From NCBI GenBank assembly GCA_013202335.1, contig JABMQR010000318.1, positions 1-35,794 of the forward strand: a DNA stretch of 35,794 bases, read 5' to 3'. The notes under the pieces are model-generated. The model searched no databases. It saw only the letters and a list, made by a program, of their open reading frames with translations, and had not been told where the DNA came from. The translations under genes were made by a program, and so were the position numbers. Of the stretch, positions 25,505 through 34,128 are shown in pieces; within the stretch, counting starts at the first letter, position 1, and every line of letters starts with the position of its first letter. The stretch comes from Bacteroidota bacterium (lineage in GTDB: Bacteria > Spirochaetota > Spirochaetia > JABMQR01).

Positions 25505-26820
25505 TACTCTATTACCTTCCAACCTTTAATTTTTGCAAACACTTTAAACGGCTTAATAAAATCTCCATATACTACTGAAGCATGGTGGGCTATCCCGTTA
25601 TCCACAACGGTCTGCAGCACTTCCGATACAGGTTTGGAAAACCGGGTTTTCATATAGGTACCCCGCAGCTCTTTCTCCATGGGAATAACCGACCCGGAAG
25701 CAAGAAACACCCGATACTCGGTACCTGCGGAATCAAAACGAACTACTGATACATCTCCATCTTTTAAGACAAAATCGGCAGTAACTCCCTTGCCGCCGGC
25801 AAAGTATGTAGAGAGTGATCTGGTGCATTTACCATCCCATAAATTGCAGGGAGCAACACCGCAGTGCCAAAGCAGAGCAAAATCCTCTTCCATGTTTACC
25901 TGTGAAAAATCAAAAAGATAAGGAGTCTCCGCACCTGCAGCCCGGTGAGCGATCATGGAGAGCGCACCCTCAATATCGCCTTCACAAGCAAGTATATACC
26001 CTTCACTTTGCAGTATGGACATTGCTGCACATGGTGAAATTCCAAATTCCGCAGCAAATTCCGGCCAGCAGCGCACAGCCAATGCAGTTAATTTATTCTG
26101 AGTCATGAAACCGTGAAACTTTTCACCAAGTTCTGCAACTTTAGTAATTTGAAAATCTGAAAGTTCACTGGTATCAAATATTTCCTTAACCTGCAGCACT
26201 CTTTGAGCTACACCTTCCTTAGTAATCGGGTACTTCCACACATCATTCAATTCATAGTGATCAATCAAGGTACCCATTTGCTCATACACATTCAAATCAT
26301 AAACGCCAAGGTTGAAAAACCCTTTTGCCCGGTAACCAAGCACCCCGATATGTGCCCGTTTTACCGCCGCATTGATACGGATCGCATCCAGCCAGACTTC
26401 ATCAATCTTTCCGCCGACATGAGTAGAATAGTTTCTCACCCCGCCTTTATACAGATTTGAGGCATTCAGGTTTACTCCGCAAACAGAGTTCAATCGTATT
26501 TTTCCACCATTGTACGGCAGTTCCGGAAGCCCCCAGAGAAGAAGCGGTTTGTTTAAAATAGTATTTGCTTCAAGTACAAGATGCCCAAGATGGAATGTTC
26601 CGCTAATAACAGCCAGTCCATCAATATCTTTACCGGCAAGAAAGAGTGCTCCCTCACGAGCCTCTTCAGGTTCTATGACCAGTCCGGGAACAGCACAAAT
26701 CTCAACTTGTTCAATTTTTCCAAGATCTTCAAGAATTTGCGCATATAATCCCTCTGCGGCTTCAAAATCGAAGGTTTTACGTGCAAGACACATAACACCA
26801 AGTCGAATATTTTGTTTCAT
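25504..26820 (-). CDS. L-fucose/L-arabinose isomerase family protein
   Basis: 438 residues. The two-domain layout matches this family: an N-terminal substrate-pocket domain (LLLWGLPELPYNGGKIRLNS, VCGVNLNASNLYKGG, IGVLGYRAKGFFNLG) and a C-terminal metal-site region (RCWPEFAAEFGISPCAAMSI, CEGDIEGALSM, WHCGVAPCNLW, a late HH in NGIAHHASVVYGDF). The Glu, Asp and His of these blocks are the expected Mn ligands for aldose-ketose isomerisation. The start is ATG 26820, with AAGGAAG upstream; the frame continues 15 codons without a ribosome site. A near-consensus promoter stands just upstream, so it and the GH31/DUF4867 genes can be transcribed apart from the rest of operon C. Confidence 0.8.
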   Translation of the reverse strand: MKQNIRLGVMCLARKTFDFEAAEGLYAQILEDLGKIEQVEICAVPGLVIEPEEAREGALFLAGKDIDGLAVISGTFHLGHLVLEANTILNKPLLLWGLPELPYNGGKIRLNSVCGVNLNASNLYKGGVRNYSTHVGGKIDEVWLDAIRINAAVKRAHIGVLGYRAKGFFNLGVYDLNVYEQMGTLIDHYELNDVWKYPITKEGVAQRVLQVKEIFDTSELSDFQITKVAELGEKFHGFMTQNKLTALAVRCWPEFAAEFGISPCAAMSILQSEGYILACEGDIEGALSMIAHRAAGAETPYLFDFSQVNMEEDFALLWHCGVAPCNLWDGKCTRSLSTYFAGGKGVTADFVLKDGDVSVVRFDSAGTEYRVFLASGSVIPMEKELRGTYMKTRFSKPVSEVLQTVVDNGIAHHASVVYGDFIKPFKVFAKIKGWKVIE

Positions 26821-26843
26821 TTTTTGTCTTCCTTTTCTATTAG

Positions 26844-26856
26844 TTACACTATGTAA
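26844..26856. promoter_or_regulatory. Palindrome TTACA-CTA-TGTAA at the isomerase promoter
   Basis: A perfect 5-3-5 inverted repeat adjoining the -10 hexamer and covering the predicted transcript start. The position fits a repressor site for the internal promoter. Confidence 0.35.
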
Positions 26857-26884
26857 GTAAACCATAATGGCGTACTACTGTCAA
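26856..26884 (-). promoter_or_regulatory. Internal sigma-70-type promoter of operon C
   Basis: On the minus strand TTGACA (26879-26884, perfect) and TTTACT (26856-26861) lie 17 bases apart in the 98-base gap between the oxidoreductase and isomerase genes. Confidence 0.6.
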
Positions 26885-26918
26885 TCTGTTTACGTATTCC
26901 GGGATCAATAAAATGCGG

Positions 26919-28031
26919 TTATTTCTTTACAATCCGGTTTTCACGAGCCGAAATTTGCGCATTGAGCGCCCACTTCAGTGACTCAATCCCATCCACCACT
27001 CCAGCCGTTTGCTCAAGTCCATACGCAGCCTTTTCAGCGAACGATTTTACCATCTCCTTAATGTTCCACGGCTCTGTAGCCTCCTGTCCCCATGTCCACC
27101 TAACCACCTCATCAGGATTCATATCAGGCTTTCCAAAACAGACAATCCCATAATAGGTAGTCTCCCCATTATCAAGCACAGAGAATTGAGCATCCTTTAA
27201 ACCGCACCATGCGGTCCCTTTTGTACCGTGAAGTGTCAGCTGCAAACTAAAATCAAAACCGGTAAGAATATGGGATATCTGAAAAACTCCTCCGTCCCTA
27301 TAAGTACCGTTAATATAGGCAATATTCTCAAAATTCACCTCAGGAAGTATACCCTCTTCTGTTACACAATGAACTGAATCAATCTCTTTTCCGGTAATAT
27401 ACCTTGTCAGATCAAACCAATGACAGGTCTCCTCGACAAGAAGTCCCCCGGATCTTCCCTTATCCTGAATCCAGCTTTGCCATTTGTCACCGCGGAACGG
27501 AGTTCTAAAATGATAGAGGGAAAACGCCTTTACTTCACCAAGATCTCCTGATTCCACAAGTTCTTTCATTTTCAGAACAGCAGGATTTACCCTGAATTCA
27601 TATTCAAGTCCAAACGACTTTTCAGAGTTAATGATATCATCACTAATCGTAAGCGCCTTCTGAAAATCAATATCAAGCGGTTTTTCAAGGAGAAGATGTT
27701 TCCCGGCCTTAAGAATTTTATCTGCATGTTCTGCATGGAGATAATCAGGCGTACACAAACTAATCATCTCAACTTCAGGATCTGCCAGCAACTCATCAAG
27801 AGAGGTGAATGTTTTCACACCTAATTCTTCCCAGCTCTTATGTAAAAATTCTTCCTGAAATAACGGTTTTAGACACAGCATACTCCCCTCATTGAATGTT
27901 CCACCAACAAGGTTCAAACGTTCAGGAATAAGATCACATACTGCATATAAGTCTGCGTACGGACTCTCCAGGTATCCTGCAACATGAGCCATCCCTATTC
28001 CTAAACCGACAACTGCAGCTTTTGTTTTCAT
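26919..28031 (-). CDS. Gfo/Idh/MocA family oxidoreductase
   Basis: A 370-residue NAD(P)-dependent dehydrogenase. The Rossmann part (~1-125) has VVGLGIGMAHVAGY with the GxGxxxxH pattern, LYAVCD ending strand 2, and the EKPLD loop (116-120) carrying the catalytic Lys. The C-terminal sheet has the RSGGLLVEETCHWFDLTRYI helix with the usual His. Family members oxidise or reduce sugars, cyclitols or their derivatives. The ATG overlaps the upstream amidohydrolase stop (ATGA) and has AAAGGAG eight bases ahead. Next to a lactonase-like amidohydrolase it may oxidise a sugar to a lactone. Confidence 0.88.
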   Translation of the reverse strand: MKTKAAVVGLGIGMAHVAGYLESPYADLYAVCDLIPERLNLVGGTFNEGSMLCLKPLFQEEFLHKSWEELGVKTFTSLDELLADPEVEMISLCTPDYLHAEHADKILKAGKHLLLEKPLDIDFQKALTISDDIINSEKSFGLEYEFRVNPAVLKMKELVESGDLGEVKAFSLYHFRTPFRGDKWQSWIQDKGRSGGLLVEETCHWFDLTRYITGKEIDSVHCVTEEGILPEVNFENIAYINGTYRDGGVFQISHILTGFDFSLQLTLHGTKGTAWCGLKDAQFSVLDNGETTYYGIVCFGKPDMNPDEVVRWTWGQEATEPWNIKEMVKSFAEKAAYGLEQTAGVVDGIESLKWALNAQISARENRIVKK

Positions 28032-28981
28032 AACAGCTTCTCCTTTGGGAAAAAGAATTTTTCTGCATTCCCCTGCATAATATTATTCAAAGATTCTTTG
28101 TCTAATCCAAGACCATGCAATTCAGGAAACCGATCCCTTGTTGCTTGATAAGGGTTATCAACTAACCCGTTTGTTTCAAGAAATTTACTAATACGTTCTA
28201 TTGTTGTTATATTTTCCTGCTCACCCGGTCCGGATTGAGGCTGGTAAAAGCTTTGAGGGAAAAAGAAGGCATCTGTACCAAAAACAATCCTTTTACTGAA
28301 ACGGGTAAAAAAATCAACTGACTTTTCATGTCTTCTATCCAGCTCATGGAAAAACCACCTGCCTGGTGCCGTATCAAGAAATACGTTAGGGTGACTAACT
28401 AAAATATTTTCCAGTTCATCCAACTCTCCGGCAAGAAACAGCAGGTGGGCAAAGAAAAAGGGAATATCAGGATACGTTTCAGCGCAAAATACAGCATCTT
28501 CGATACACTTTTCAAAGGAATCGAAATCACCGGTTCCATACACTTTACCAAGATCCCACATATCAGGCGGATCTGCTGCATGATACACTATCGGCATACC
28601 GAGTTCCTGTGCCGCAGCGAAAGCTTCCTGTACTGCACTGTCCCGCACACCCACACCAAATAGCGTTTTTGTAAGCGGTTTTCCCAACCATATCTTCACC
28701 CCGGTAAATCCATCCTCGCTTAACTGCTGAACCTGCTTATTGTAGGGAATTTCGGGACCAGTCCCTCGCCTGTTCTTCCGATGGCTCAATGCACCAAATC
28801 CTATGAGTTTTGCAGGGTTTTTTCTTATGGCAAAAAGCACCTCTTCATTGAAGGTTCCGGAATCTCTTCTGGTGTCAGGCAGAGAGATTAATGCTGCTTT
28901 TTCAAGACCTGTGGTTTCACAGATAGAGACAAAGGTGTCGTATTGGTTTCTGTCGCAAAAATGCAGATGAAAATCAATCAT
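28028..28981 (-). CDS. Amidohydrolase family (Amidohydro_2) protein, lactonase-like
   Basis: A 317-residue TIM-barrel hydrolase. The metal-binding HLH is at residues 5-7 (MIDFHLHF). A barrel His is in IVYHAADPP, a second in FFFAHLLFLAGELDEL, and the catalytic Asp is in RIVFGTDAFFFP. It thus matches amidohydrolase-2 enzymes, which include sugar lactonases and decarboxylases. The start is ATG 28981, one base after the NagB-like stop, so translation is coupled; the TTG at 28996 is rejected as start. Beside the Gfo/Idh oxidoreductase a lactone-opening role is the simplest inference. Confidence 0.8.
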   Translation of the reverse strand: MIDFHLHFCDRNQYDTFVSICETTGLEKAALISLPDTRRDSGTFNEEVLFAIRKNPAKLIGFGALSHRKNRRGTGPEIPYNKQVQQLSEDGFTGVKIWLGKPLTKTLFGVGVRDSAVQEAFAAAQELGMPIVYHAADPPDMWDLGKVYGTGDFDSFEKCIEDAVFCAETYPDIPFFFAHLLFLAGELDELENILVSHPNVFLDTAPGRWFFHELDRRHEKSVDFFTRFSKRIVFGTDAFFFPQSFYQPQSGPGEQENITTIERISKFLETNGLVDNPYQATRDRFPELHGLGLDKESLNNIMQGNAEKFFFPKEKLL

Positions 28982-28982
28982 A

Positions 28983-29819
28983 TCAGCGCAGTGCAAAGTC
29001 TGGCCGGGCTGCCACTAACTCTGTCATTATATAGGTGATATCCGGGTGCTTCCGCGCCAGAGTAACAGGAAACTCAGGAGTCGGCTCCATGATTAAAGCC
29101 TTTCTGCATACGGCACTCTGCCAGGGACGGTTAAAGTATATGTGAAGTTTGCGGGCTTCAATTATTTGCTTCATACCAATTGTTACCGCGGCTCTGGGAA
29201 TTTCTTCATAAGCTCCCCGCAAGGCTGTATTTGAGTTGATGGTAATTGTCTCTTTTGTAAGATGTACAACCCTTGTCGACAGCTGAGAAAACTCTTCTGC
29301 ACTTATTTCCGGCTCTGCAATCGGTTCGTTAAAGGCAAGATGCCCGACGATACCGACACCTGCATGACAGAAGTCGATTCCACCCAATTTCTCTATCATA
29401 TTATCAAATTCATTGGTTTTATCTGGTTCAGGAAAAAATATTTGAGTTTTTTGAAGGTTCATTGATTCCGGCATGGGATCTATAAGCTCTCTGTTTATGA
29501 ACCCTTTGAAGGAGAGCGGGTTGCTGATATCAACACATTGCCCATCTTCTTTAAGATATTCATCCATAAAAAAAATGTAGAGATTCGAGAGATCCAAAGG
29601 CTCTCTCTTAAGCAGGCTGATAAATCGACGATACTGAAACACCGGACCCACCGGCAGTATACAGACTGTTGATTTTCCTTCTCTGTTATGTGACTCGATC
29701 TCTTCATACATCGAAAGTGCCATGTGATAATAGAGATCTATATCATGTTCCAGGACTTCAATACGCTTACCGCTTTTCTCCCGAAGCTGATCCACGGTAT
29801 AGGAATATAACTCTTTCAT
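28983..29819 (-). CDS. NagB-like sugar-phosphate isomerase/deaminase family protein, divergent
   Basis: 278 residues of the NagB/RpiA/PGL superfamily, slightly longer than NagB. FFMDEYL (83-89) carries the proton-transfer Asp D86 (NagB D72). GVGIVGHLAFNEP (154-166) keeps the ring-opening His (H160) and Glu (E165). However, the residue usually Asp or Asn (NagB D141) is Val158. The phosphate loop GxTP near residue 58 reads LPVGPVFQYR, without the Ser/Thr-Pro pair. Binding of a 6-phosphate substrate is therefore doubtful. ATG 29819 has AAGGTGG nine bases upstream. It lies between the TIM-barrel/FGE-like gene and the amidohydrolase. Confidence 0.78.
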   Translation of the reverse strand: MKELYSYTVDQLREKSGKRIEVLEHDIDLYYHMALSMYEEIESHNREGKSTVCILPVGPVFQYRRFISLLKREPLDLSNLYIFFMDEYLKEDGQCVDISNPLSFKGFINRELIDPMPESMNLQKTQIFFPEPDKTNEFDNMIEKLGGIDFCHAGVGIVGHLAFNEPIAEPEISAEEFSQLSTRVVHLTKETITINSNTALRGAYEEIPRAAVTIGMKQIIEARKLHIYFNRPWQSAVCRKALIMEPTPEFPVTLARKHPDITYIMTELVAARPDFALR

Positions 29820-29893
29820 TAACAGGTTCCACCTTTATCAAATTATTGTTTCAATTAAATATATAAAAATCTATCACTATATGCCCGGTCGGA

Positions 29894-31999
29894 TCAGGAT
29901 TCTTCCTGCCCAATCTCCTTAACACAACGGAAACCAATAGTTGAACAACGGTCAAGCCCGGACCACATCAACAGGAACTTAGCATGGGTCGTACACCGCT
30001 GAGCACCGCCATCGAAGTACCAGCGACTTCCTTTGGCTTCATAATAAGAGCCGCCTTTAAGCATAACATAGCGGGAGTGACCATCGTTTCTTTCACTTTC
30101 GGTCAACTCCCATACATTTCCCGCCATATCCCAGACTCCGAAGGGACTTACCCCATCCGGGAAAGTATCAACCGCTGTTGTGGACCTGGAATCGCTGTTG
30201 CACCGGTATTCATCAGGCTGCCCGTTTCGTACCGGATCCTGATTTCCCCATGGCCAGAACCTGCCGTCATTCCCTCCGGCTGCATACTGCCACTCCTCTT
30301 CAGTCGGGAGTCGTTTTTTCGCCCAATGAGCATAGGCCCGTGCATCTTCAAGATCAATATTAACCACCGGATGATCTCCCAATCCAGACGGAACCTCGTT
30401 ATCGATCCAGTGTTTGAGAAAATTTGCTCTTTCCAATGGTTCATAACCTGTTCTTATCAAAAAATCTTTGAAATCGTTGTTGGTTACCGGAAACCGATCA
30501 ATGAGAAAACTGTGCATCTCTAAAGTTCGGGTAGGATGAGCGTTCCCCCAGCAGTGTGAAATATCATCGTAACAGGCACCCTCTCGCGGGCGATGTTCGA
30601 TCTTCATGGTAAATACACCGGATGGTACCTTTACCATTTCAGCCGGGAAAAATCCACCGATATCCGGGACAACAGGTTTGGGTGCTGAAGGAAGATTATC
30701 TTCCAAACAGGTCTTAAAATTTTCGTCTGATACCGTATTGATTTTTCCTGAGTAATATTTTTTTCTCCCGAAAAGCGACCGTACAATACAGCCGACTGCT
30801 CTGGATTCAATTGTCAGAGGTATGTAAGTCGTGCTGCTTTCTGTACGAACTGCGATCTCACGATAGTTATTCCATGCATCGTAATATATCGCACCATCCT
30901 GATGCGGTACGGCAAGAATTTCCGATGATGTCGTCTCAAATCGAAGGTTAATCATGGTCCAGACGGTTTCACCCCCAGCAATCCACTCGTTTGCCATTAC
31001 ATACTCATCCAGAGTGGGTATCATCGGCTGCCACTGTTTGTCTTGAAATGCTGCCTGATGATTGCGAAGCAAAGAGGTGATCTTTCTCATGATCTTCTTG
31101 TCTGCCGGCGACCACGGATTCCACCATCCAAAAACATTCTCCCAAACAACTGTTCCAAGACCGTTGAAGAATGCAGGATAGAGCTCAATTGTTCGGTTTT
31201 GTGAGTGACGTTCCATCACACGAGTGCTGTGCCGCGGCTCCAGCCACTTCATTGTGAGATGTGTATTTGCGATAAATGGGAACTCATTATGCCAAAAAAA
31301 CCTTGGACCAAAGTTCGGATTGAAGTGTCCCCAGGAACCAGTGACAACTTCAGCTGCCTCGGTTGTGGGAGAGCCCTCAGTCTCAAAAACCACTCCAGGT
31401 CGAACGGCGTCCAAAGATTTCCGCAGATTATCGTTGGAGGCGCTCATTGTATCTAGAAATATTCCATCAGCATCAAGGGCGACAACAATCTCGGTTACCG
31501 ACTCGTGGTCAGATTTTCCTTCCCGTCGTGTACCGGTATCCCATGGATTGTAGTCGATAAAGACTTTCACTCCACGTTTATGACAACGATCCACCACTTT
31601 TCTCAGACCAGTAAGACCACCAGGCATTTCACGATAGAAATCGAACTGGTTCCTTTCGTCGCAGCCAATTCGCGGATAAGCGTGCCACAACATGATAATA
31701 TCGTACCCGCCGAACTCCCGTTCCCCATGGTCGAGGAATTCATCGATTTTATACCCCTTTCCCAGCTCGTAAAACGACAGGTCATACATGAACGTAATGT
31801 GCTCAACAACCGCATCACAGTACCATGAGAGATCACTTCGCTCGTATTCTTCCTGTGAGAATTTTTTCCGAAGATCCTCTCTTTTATCCTCGAGATCCTG
31901 TTTCCATTTCGCATACTGCTCTTTGGTAATTACTGCGATTTTTCGCTCATCAAGGCGATCTCTGAAGTTGAGAAATGGTGTTGGGGTCTGTATCTCCAA
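29894..31999 (-). CDS. TIM-barrel glycosidase-like domain fused to a pseudo-FGE (SUMF1-like) domain
   Basis: 701 residues, no signal peptide. Residues ~60-420 look like a glycoside-hydrolase TIM barrel with a beta-sandwich: GGYDIIMLWHAYPRIG, a CHKRGVKVFIDYNPWD strand, ALDADGIFLDTM (D183) and GVVFETEGSP (E206/E208), the last two being possible catalytic residues. Residues 448-697 are an FGE-sulfatase (SUMF1/EgtB/PvdO) domain: MVKVPSGVFTM, HSFLIDRFPVTNNDF, RLPTEEEWQYAAGG, WDMAGNVWELTES, LKGGSYY, IGFRCVK. The two copper-binding Cys of true FGEs (GGSYLCxxxxC) are E654 and R659, so it cannot make formylglycine. The start is TTG 31999, with AAGGAG six bases upstream. It follows ribokinase by 29 bases. 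Confidence 0.8.
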   Translation of the reverse strand: MEIQTPTPFLNFRDRLDERKIAVITKEQYAKWKQDLEDKREDLRKKFSQEEYERSDLSWYCDAVVEHITFMYDLSFYELGKGYKIDEFLDHGEREFGGYDIIMLWHAYPRIGCDERNQFDFYREMPGGLTGLRKVVDRCHKRGVKVFIDYNPWDTGTRREGKSDHESVTEIVVALDADGIFLDTMSASNDNLRKSLDAVRPGVVFETEGSPTTEAAEVVTGSWGHFNPNFGPRFFWHNEFPFIANTHLTMKWLEPRHSTRVMERHSQNRTIELYPAFFNGLGTVVWENVFGWWNPWSPADKKIMRKITSLLRNHQAAFQDKQWQPMIPTLDEYVMANEWIAGGETVWTMINLRFETTSSEILAVPHQDGAIYYDAWNNYREIAVRTESSTTYIPLTIESRAVGCIVRSLFGRKKYYSGKINTVSDENFKTCLEDNLPSAPKPVVPDIGGFFPAEMVKVPSGVFTMKIEHRPREGACYDDISHCWGNAHPTRTLEMHSFLIDRFPVTNNDFKDFLIRTGYEPLERANFLKHWIDNEVPSGLGDHPVVNIDLEDARAYAHWAKKRLPTEEEWQYAAGGNDGRFWPWGNQDPVRNGQPDEYRCNSDSRSTTAVDTFPDGVSPFGVWDMAGNVWELTESERNDGHSRYVMLKGGSYYEAKGSRWYFDGGAQRCTTHAKFLLMWSGLDRCSTIGFRCVKEIGQEES

Positions 32000-32028
32000 A
32001 GGATTCTCCTTATCGTGGTACCATGATG

Positions 32029-32955
32029 TTAATCTATAAATTCTTTTAGTCTGGGATCTTCAGCTTCTGGAAAACTTGTTTGCGTACCTGCTGACTGAAC
32101 GCTAATAGAAGCTATGGAGTTTGATCGTCTAAGGGCTTCATCCATAGGTTTTCCCAAAGCTAAGAAATACGCCAGACACCCGACGAAAGAATCTCCTGCA
32201 CCGGTTGTATCTAACGCTTTTACCGGAACGACAGGTATGTGCTCAACCGAATTTTTTGTTACCAGCAGGCAGCCGCGTTCACCTAAAGTCAGGATTACGC
32301 TCTTTGGACCACGCCCGATCAATACCCGTGCTGCTTTTTCTGCTTCATCAATGGTATTCACCGACAATCCGGTTAGTATTTCAGTTTCACTTTCATTCGG
32401 ACAAAAAATATCACTTAGTAGATATATTTCGGCAGGTAATTCTGATTTTGCCGGCGCAGGGTTGAAGATGGTGGGAACCCCTTCCTCTCGTGCGATGCGC
32501 ATTGCTGCGAGGTTTATCTCTATCGGTATTTCGAGCTGGCAGACCAGTATACGTGACGCCGCAATGTACGGTCGTGCCGCTTCTATATCGTCAGCTGTCA
32601 ATAAATCGTTAGCGCCTGTTACTATTATTATTGAGTTGTTTCCATCAGTGTCCACAGCTATAGGTGCTACCCCGGAAAATGCTTTATCCGTAAGACACAC
32701 ATTATCTATATTCACTCCCCATTTTTTGAAGTTTTCTACTGTGTTATTGCCAAAAACATCATTACCGAGCTTACCAACCATCGCTACATCGCCGCCAAGT
32801 TTTGCGGCCATCACTGCCTGGTTGGCTCCTTTACCGCCGAATCCCATTCGAAACTGCGTACCGTGTAAGGTTTCTCCCAATATGGGAAGCCGTGGAACGT
32901 AGCTTATCAAATCGATGTTACAAGCGCCCACAACACATATCTTAGGTTTATCCAT
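32029..32955 (-). CDS. rbsK: Ribokinase (PfkB family)
   Basis: A 308-residue sugar kinase of standard ribokinase length. The substrate glycines are in GFGGKGANQAVMAAKLGG (39-55). FNPAPA (164-169) and CPNESETE (185-192) are ribokinase hallmarks, and DTTGAGDSF (249-257) has catalytic D255. It should phosphorylate a pentose or related sugar using ATP; in this operon it may act on the ketose made by the isomerase rather than on ribose. ATG 32955 has GAGGA six bases upstream. It is separated from the upstream permease genes by the six-hairpin block, which could lower its expression relative to the transporter. Confidence 0.9.
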   Translation of the reverse strand: MDKPKICVVGACNIDLISYVPRLPILGETLHGTQFRMGFGGKGANQAVMAAKLGGDVAMVGKLGNDVFGNNTVENFKKWGVNIDNVCLTDKAFSGVAPIAVDTDGNNSIIIVTGANDLLTADDIEAARPYIAASRILVCQLEIPIEINLAAMRIAREEGVPTIFNPAPAKSELPAEIYLLSDIFCPNESETEILTGLSVNTIDEAEKAARVLIGRGPKSVILTLGERGCLLVTKNSVEHIPVVPVKALDTTGAGDSFVGCLAYFLALGKPMDEALRRSNSIASISVQSAGTQTSFPEAEDPRLKEFID

Positions 32956-33007
32956 ACTGTCCTCGTATTAATAACCAAACAAAATCTTCCAGCAGTTTAC
33001 CCATCGT

Positions 33008-33261
33008 GGAGAAATGTAAAACATTTCTCCTAAGCTGAAGCGCAAAGCGCTTCAGCCGTTTACCAGCTTAGGAGTTTTCTACGAAAACTCCTAAGTTAAA
33101 GGTTAAAGCACCTTCTTCTTTACTAGCCGTGGAGTTTCCACAGGAAACTCCTAAGTTAAAGACTAATTCACCTTCCTATTCTTTGCTAGCCGTGGAGTTT
33201 CTGCTCTGCAGAAACTCCTAAGTTAAAGGATAAACAACACTTCGTGTTGTTTATCCTTTAA
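33008..33261. repeat. Array of six perfect tri-loop hairpins
   Basis: Perfect inverted repeats, each with a three-base loop: 33008-33030 (10-bp stem, loop AAA), 33034-33056 (10, AAA), 33067-33095 (13, TAC), 33131-33151 (9, ACA), 33194-33218 (11, TCT) and 33223-33261 (18, TTC). Hairpins 3-5 are tandem repeats of 60-63 bases sharing GGAGTTT-...-AAACTCCTAAGTTAAAG plus a spacer ending TAGC. Arm sequences differ between copies yet stay complementary. The last hairpin includes the permease stop codon. It lies between permease and ribokinase genes in one transcript. Confidence 0.85.
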
Positions 33262-34111
33262 CCGCCCCACTAGTCATCCCGCTAATTATCCTGTCATGCA
33301 GAAAAACATAGACCAAAATAGTGGGTATCATCGTAATAACAATTGCTGCCAGCATACTGGTGTAATCAATAATGAACTGACTTCGGAAAAACCTAATTCC
33401 TAACTGAATAGTTCTTGCAGCCTCTGAAGAGGTAAGCAGCATCGCATAGATAAACTCGTTCCAACAGAAAATGAAGACAAATGTACCGGCAGTTACTAAC
33501 CCGGGCTTTGTTAAAGGAAAAATTATTTTTGAAAATCTTTGACCAAAACTACAGCCGTCAATAACTGCAGCCTCTTCCAGCTCTTTAGGTATCGACCCCA
33601 TAAAACCATGGATGAGAAAAACAGATATAGGGATGTTGATAGCCGAATAAGTTATCACCAAACCTAACAATGTATCGTATGCACCGAATCCGTTTATTAT
33701 TTTGAAATAGGGAACCATGAGAGCAATGATCGGAATCAATACTCCTGCTACGATGATATTCAGTAACGTATTTTGAAACCTAAACTTCTCTCTTGAAATC
33801 GCAAAAGCTCCCATTGATGCTACTACAGTATTCACGATAGTCGTAAGTGCTGCGACAATTGTAGAGTTTAGAAACAGTCTGGGTAATCCTGCCATAGACA
33901 TTGCGTTCTTATAATTTTGCCACATCCACACCTTCGGGAGAGAAAAGGCCTGAGTTTCAAATTCAAAATTCGTCTTAAAAGAAGATATCAGGAGCCAGAT
34001 AAGCGGTAAAAAGGTCATCGCCAGAAAAAAGATAATATACATCCACTTTCCTGTTCGGGCAATCACATGTACCACAGGGCTGGTTCCGGTTTTGTTTAAT
34101 GCAGTTTTCAT
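33251..34111 (-). CDS. Sugar ABC transporter permease (MalG/CUT1 type)
   Basis: A 286-residue permease with FLPLIWLLISSFKTNFEFE near the N-terminus, six spans and an EAA loop EAAVIDGCSFGQRFSKIIF. It ends in SGAVKG. ATG 34111 has GGGAGG eight bases upstream and lies 17 bases after the partner permease stop. Its last codons and stop form one arm of an 18-bp hairpin. Confidence 0.9.
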   Translation of the reverse strand: MKTALNKTGTSPVVHVIARTGKWMYIIFFLAMTFLPLIWLLISSFKTNFEFETQAFSLPKVWMWQNYKNAMSMAGLPRLFLNSTIVAALTTIVNTVVASMGAFAISREKFRFQNTLLNIIVAGVLIPIIALMVPYFKIINGFGAYDTLLGLVITYSAINIPISVFLIHGFMGSIPKELEEAAVIDGCSFGQRFSKIIFPLTKPGLVTAGTFVFIFCWNEFIYAMLLTSSEAARTIQLGIRFFRSQFIIDYTSMLAAIVITMIPTILVYVFLHDRIISGMTSGAVKG

Positions 34112-34128
34112 AAGTTCAACCTCCCTTT

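Noticed and set aside
29984..30523. 179-codon plus-strand ORF
   Set aside because: It is antisense to the conserved FGE-like domain of the 29894-31999 gene; no family or start signal supports it.
30000..30660. Formylglycine-generating enzyme for a sulfatase
   Set aside because: Both catalytic Cys positions are substituted (E654, R659) and no sulfatase gene is present.
32114..32902. 262-codon plus-strand ORF
   Set aside because: It lies antisense within the clear ribokinase gene, has no ribosome site and reads as low-complexity Ser/Pro/Ala sequence typical of a shadow frame.
23480..32955. Canonical sulfoquinovose (sulfoglycolysis) operon
   Set aside because: The GH31 lacks the sulfonate-contact Arg, and no sulfosugar aldolase, transaldolase, transketolase or sulfonate exporter is seen in the window.
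33008..33261. Possible CRISPR array
   Set aside because: The repeated parts are perfect palindromes of varying length, spacers are similar to each other, and no cas gene is present.
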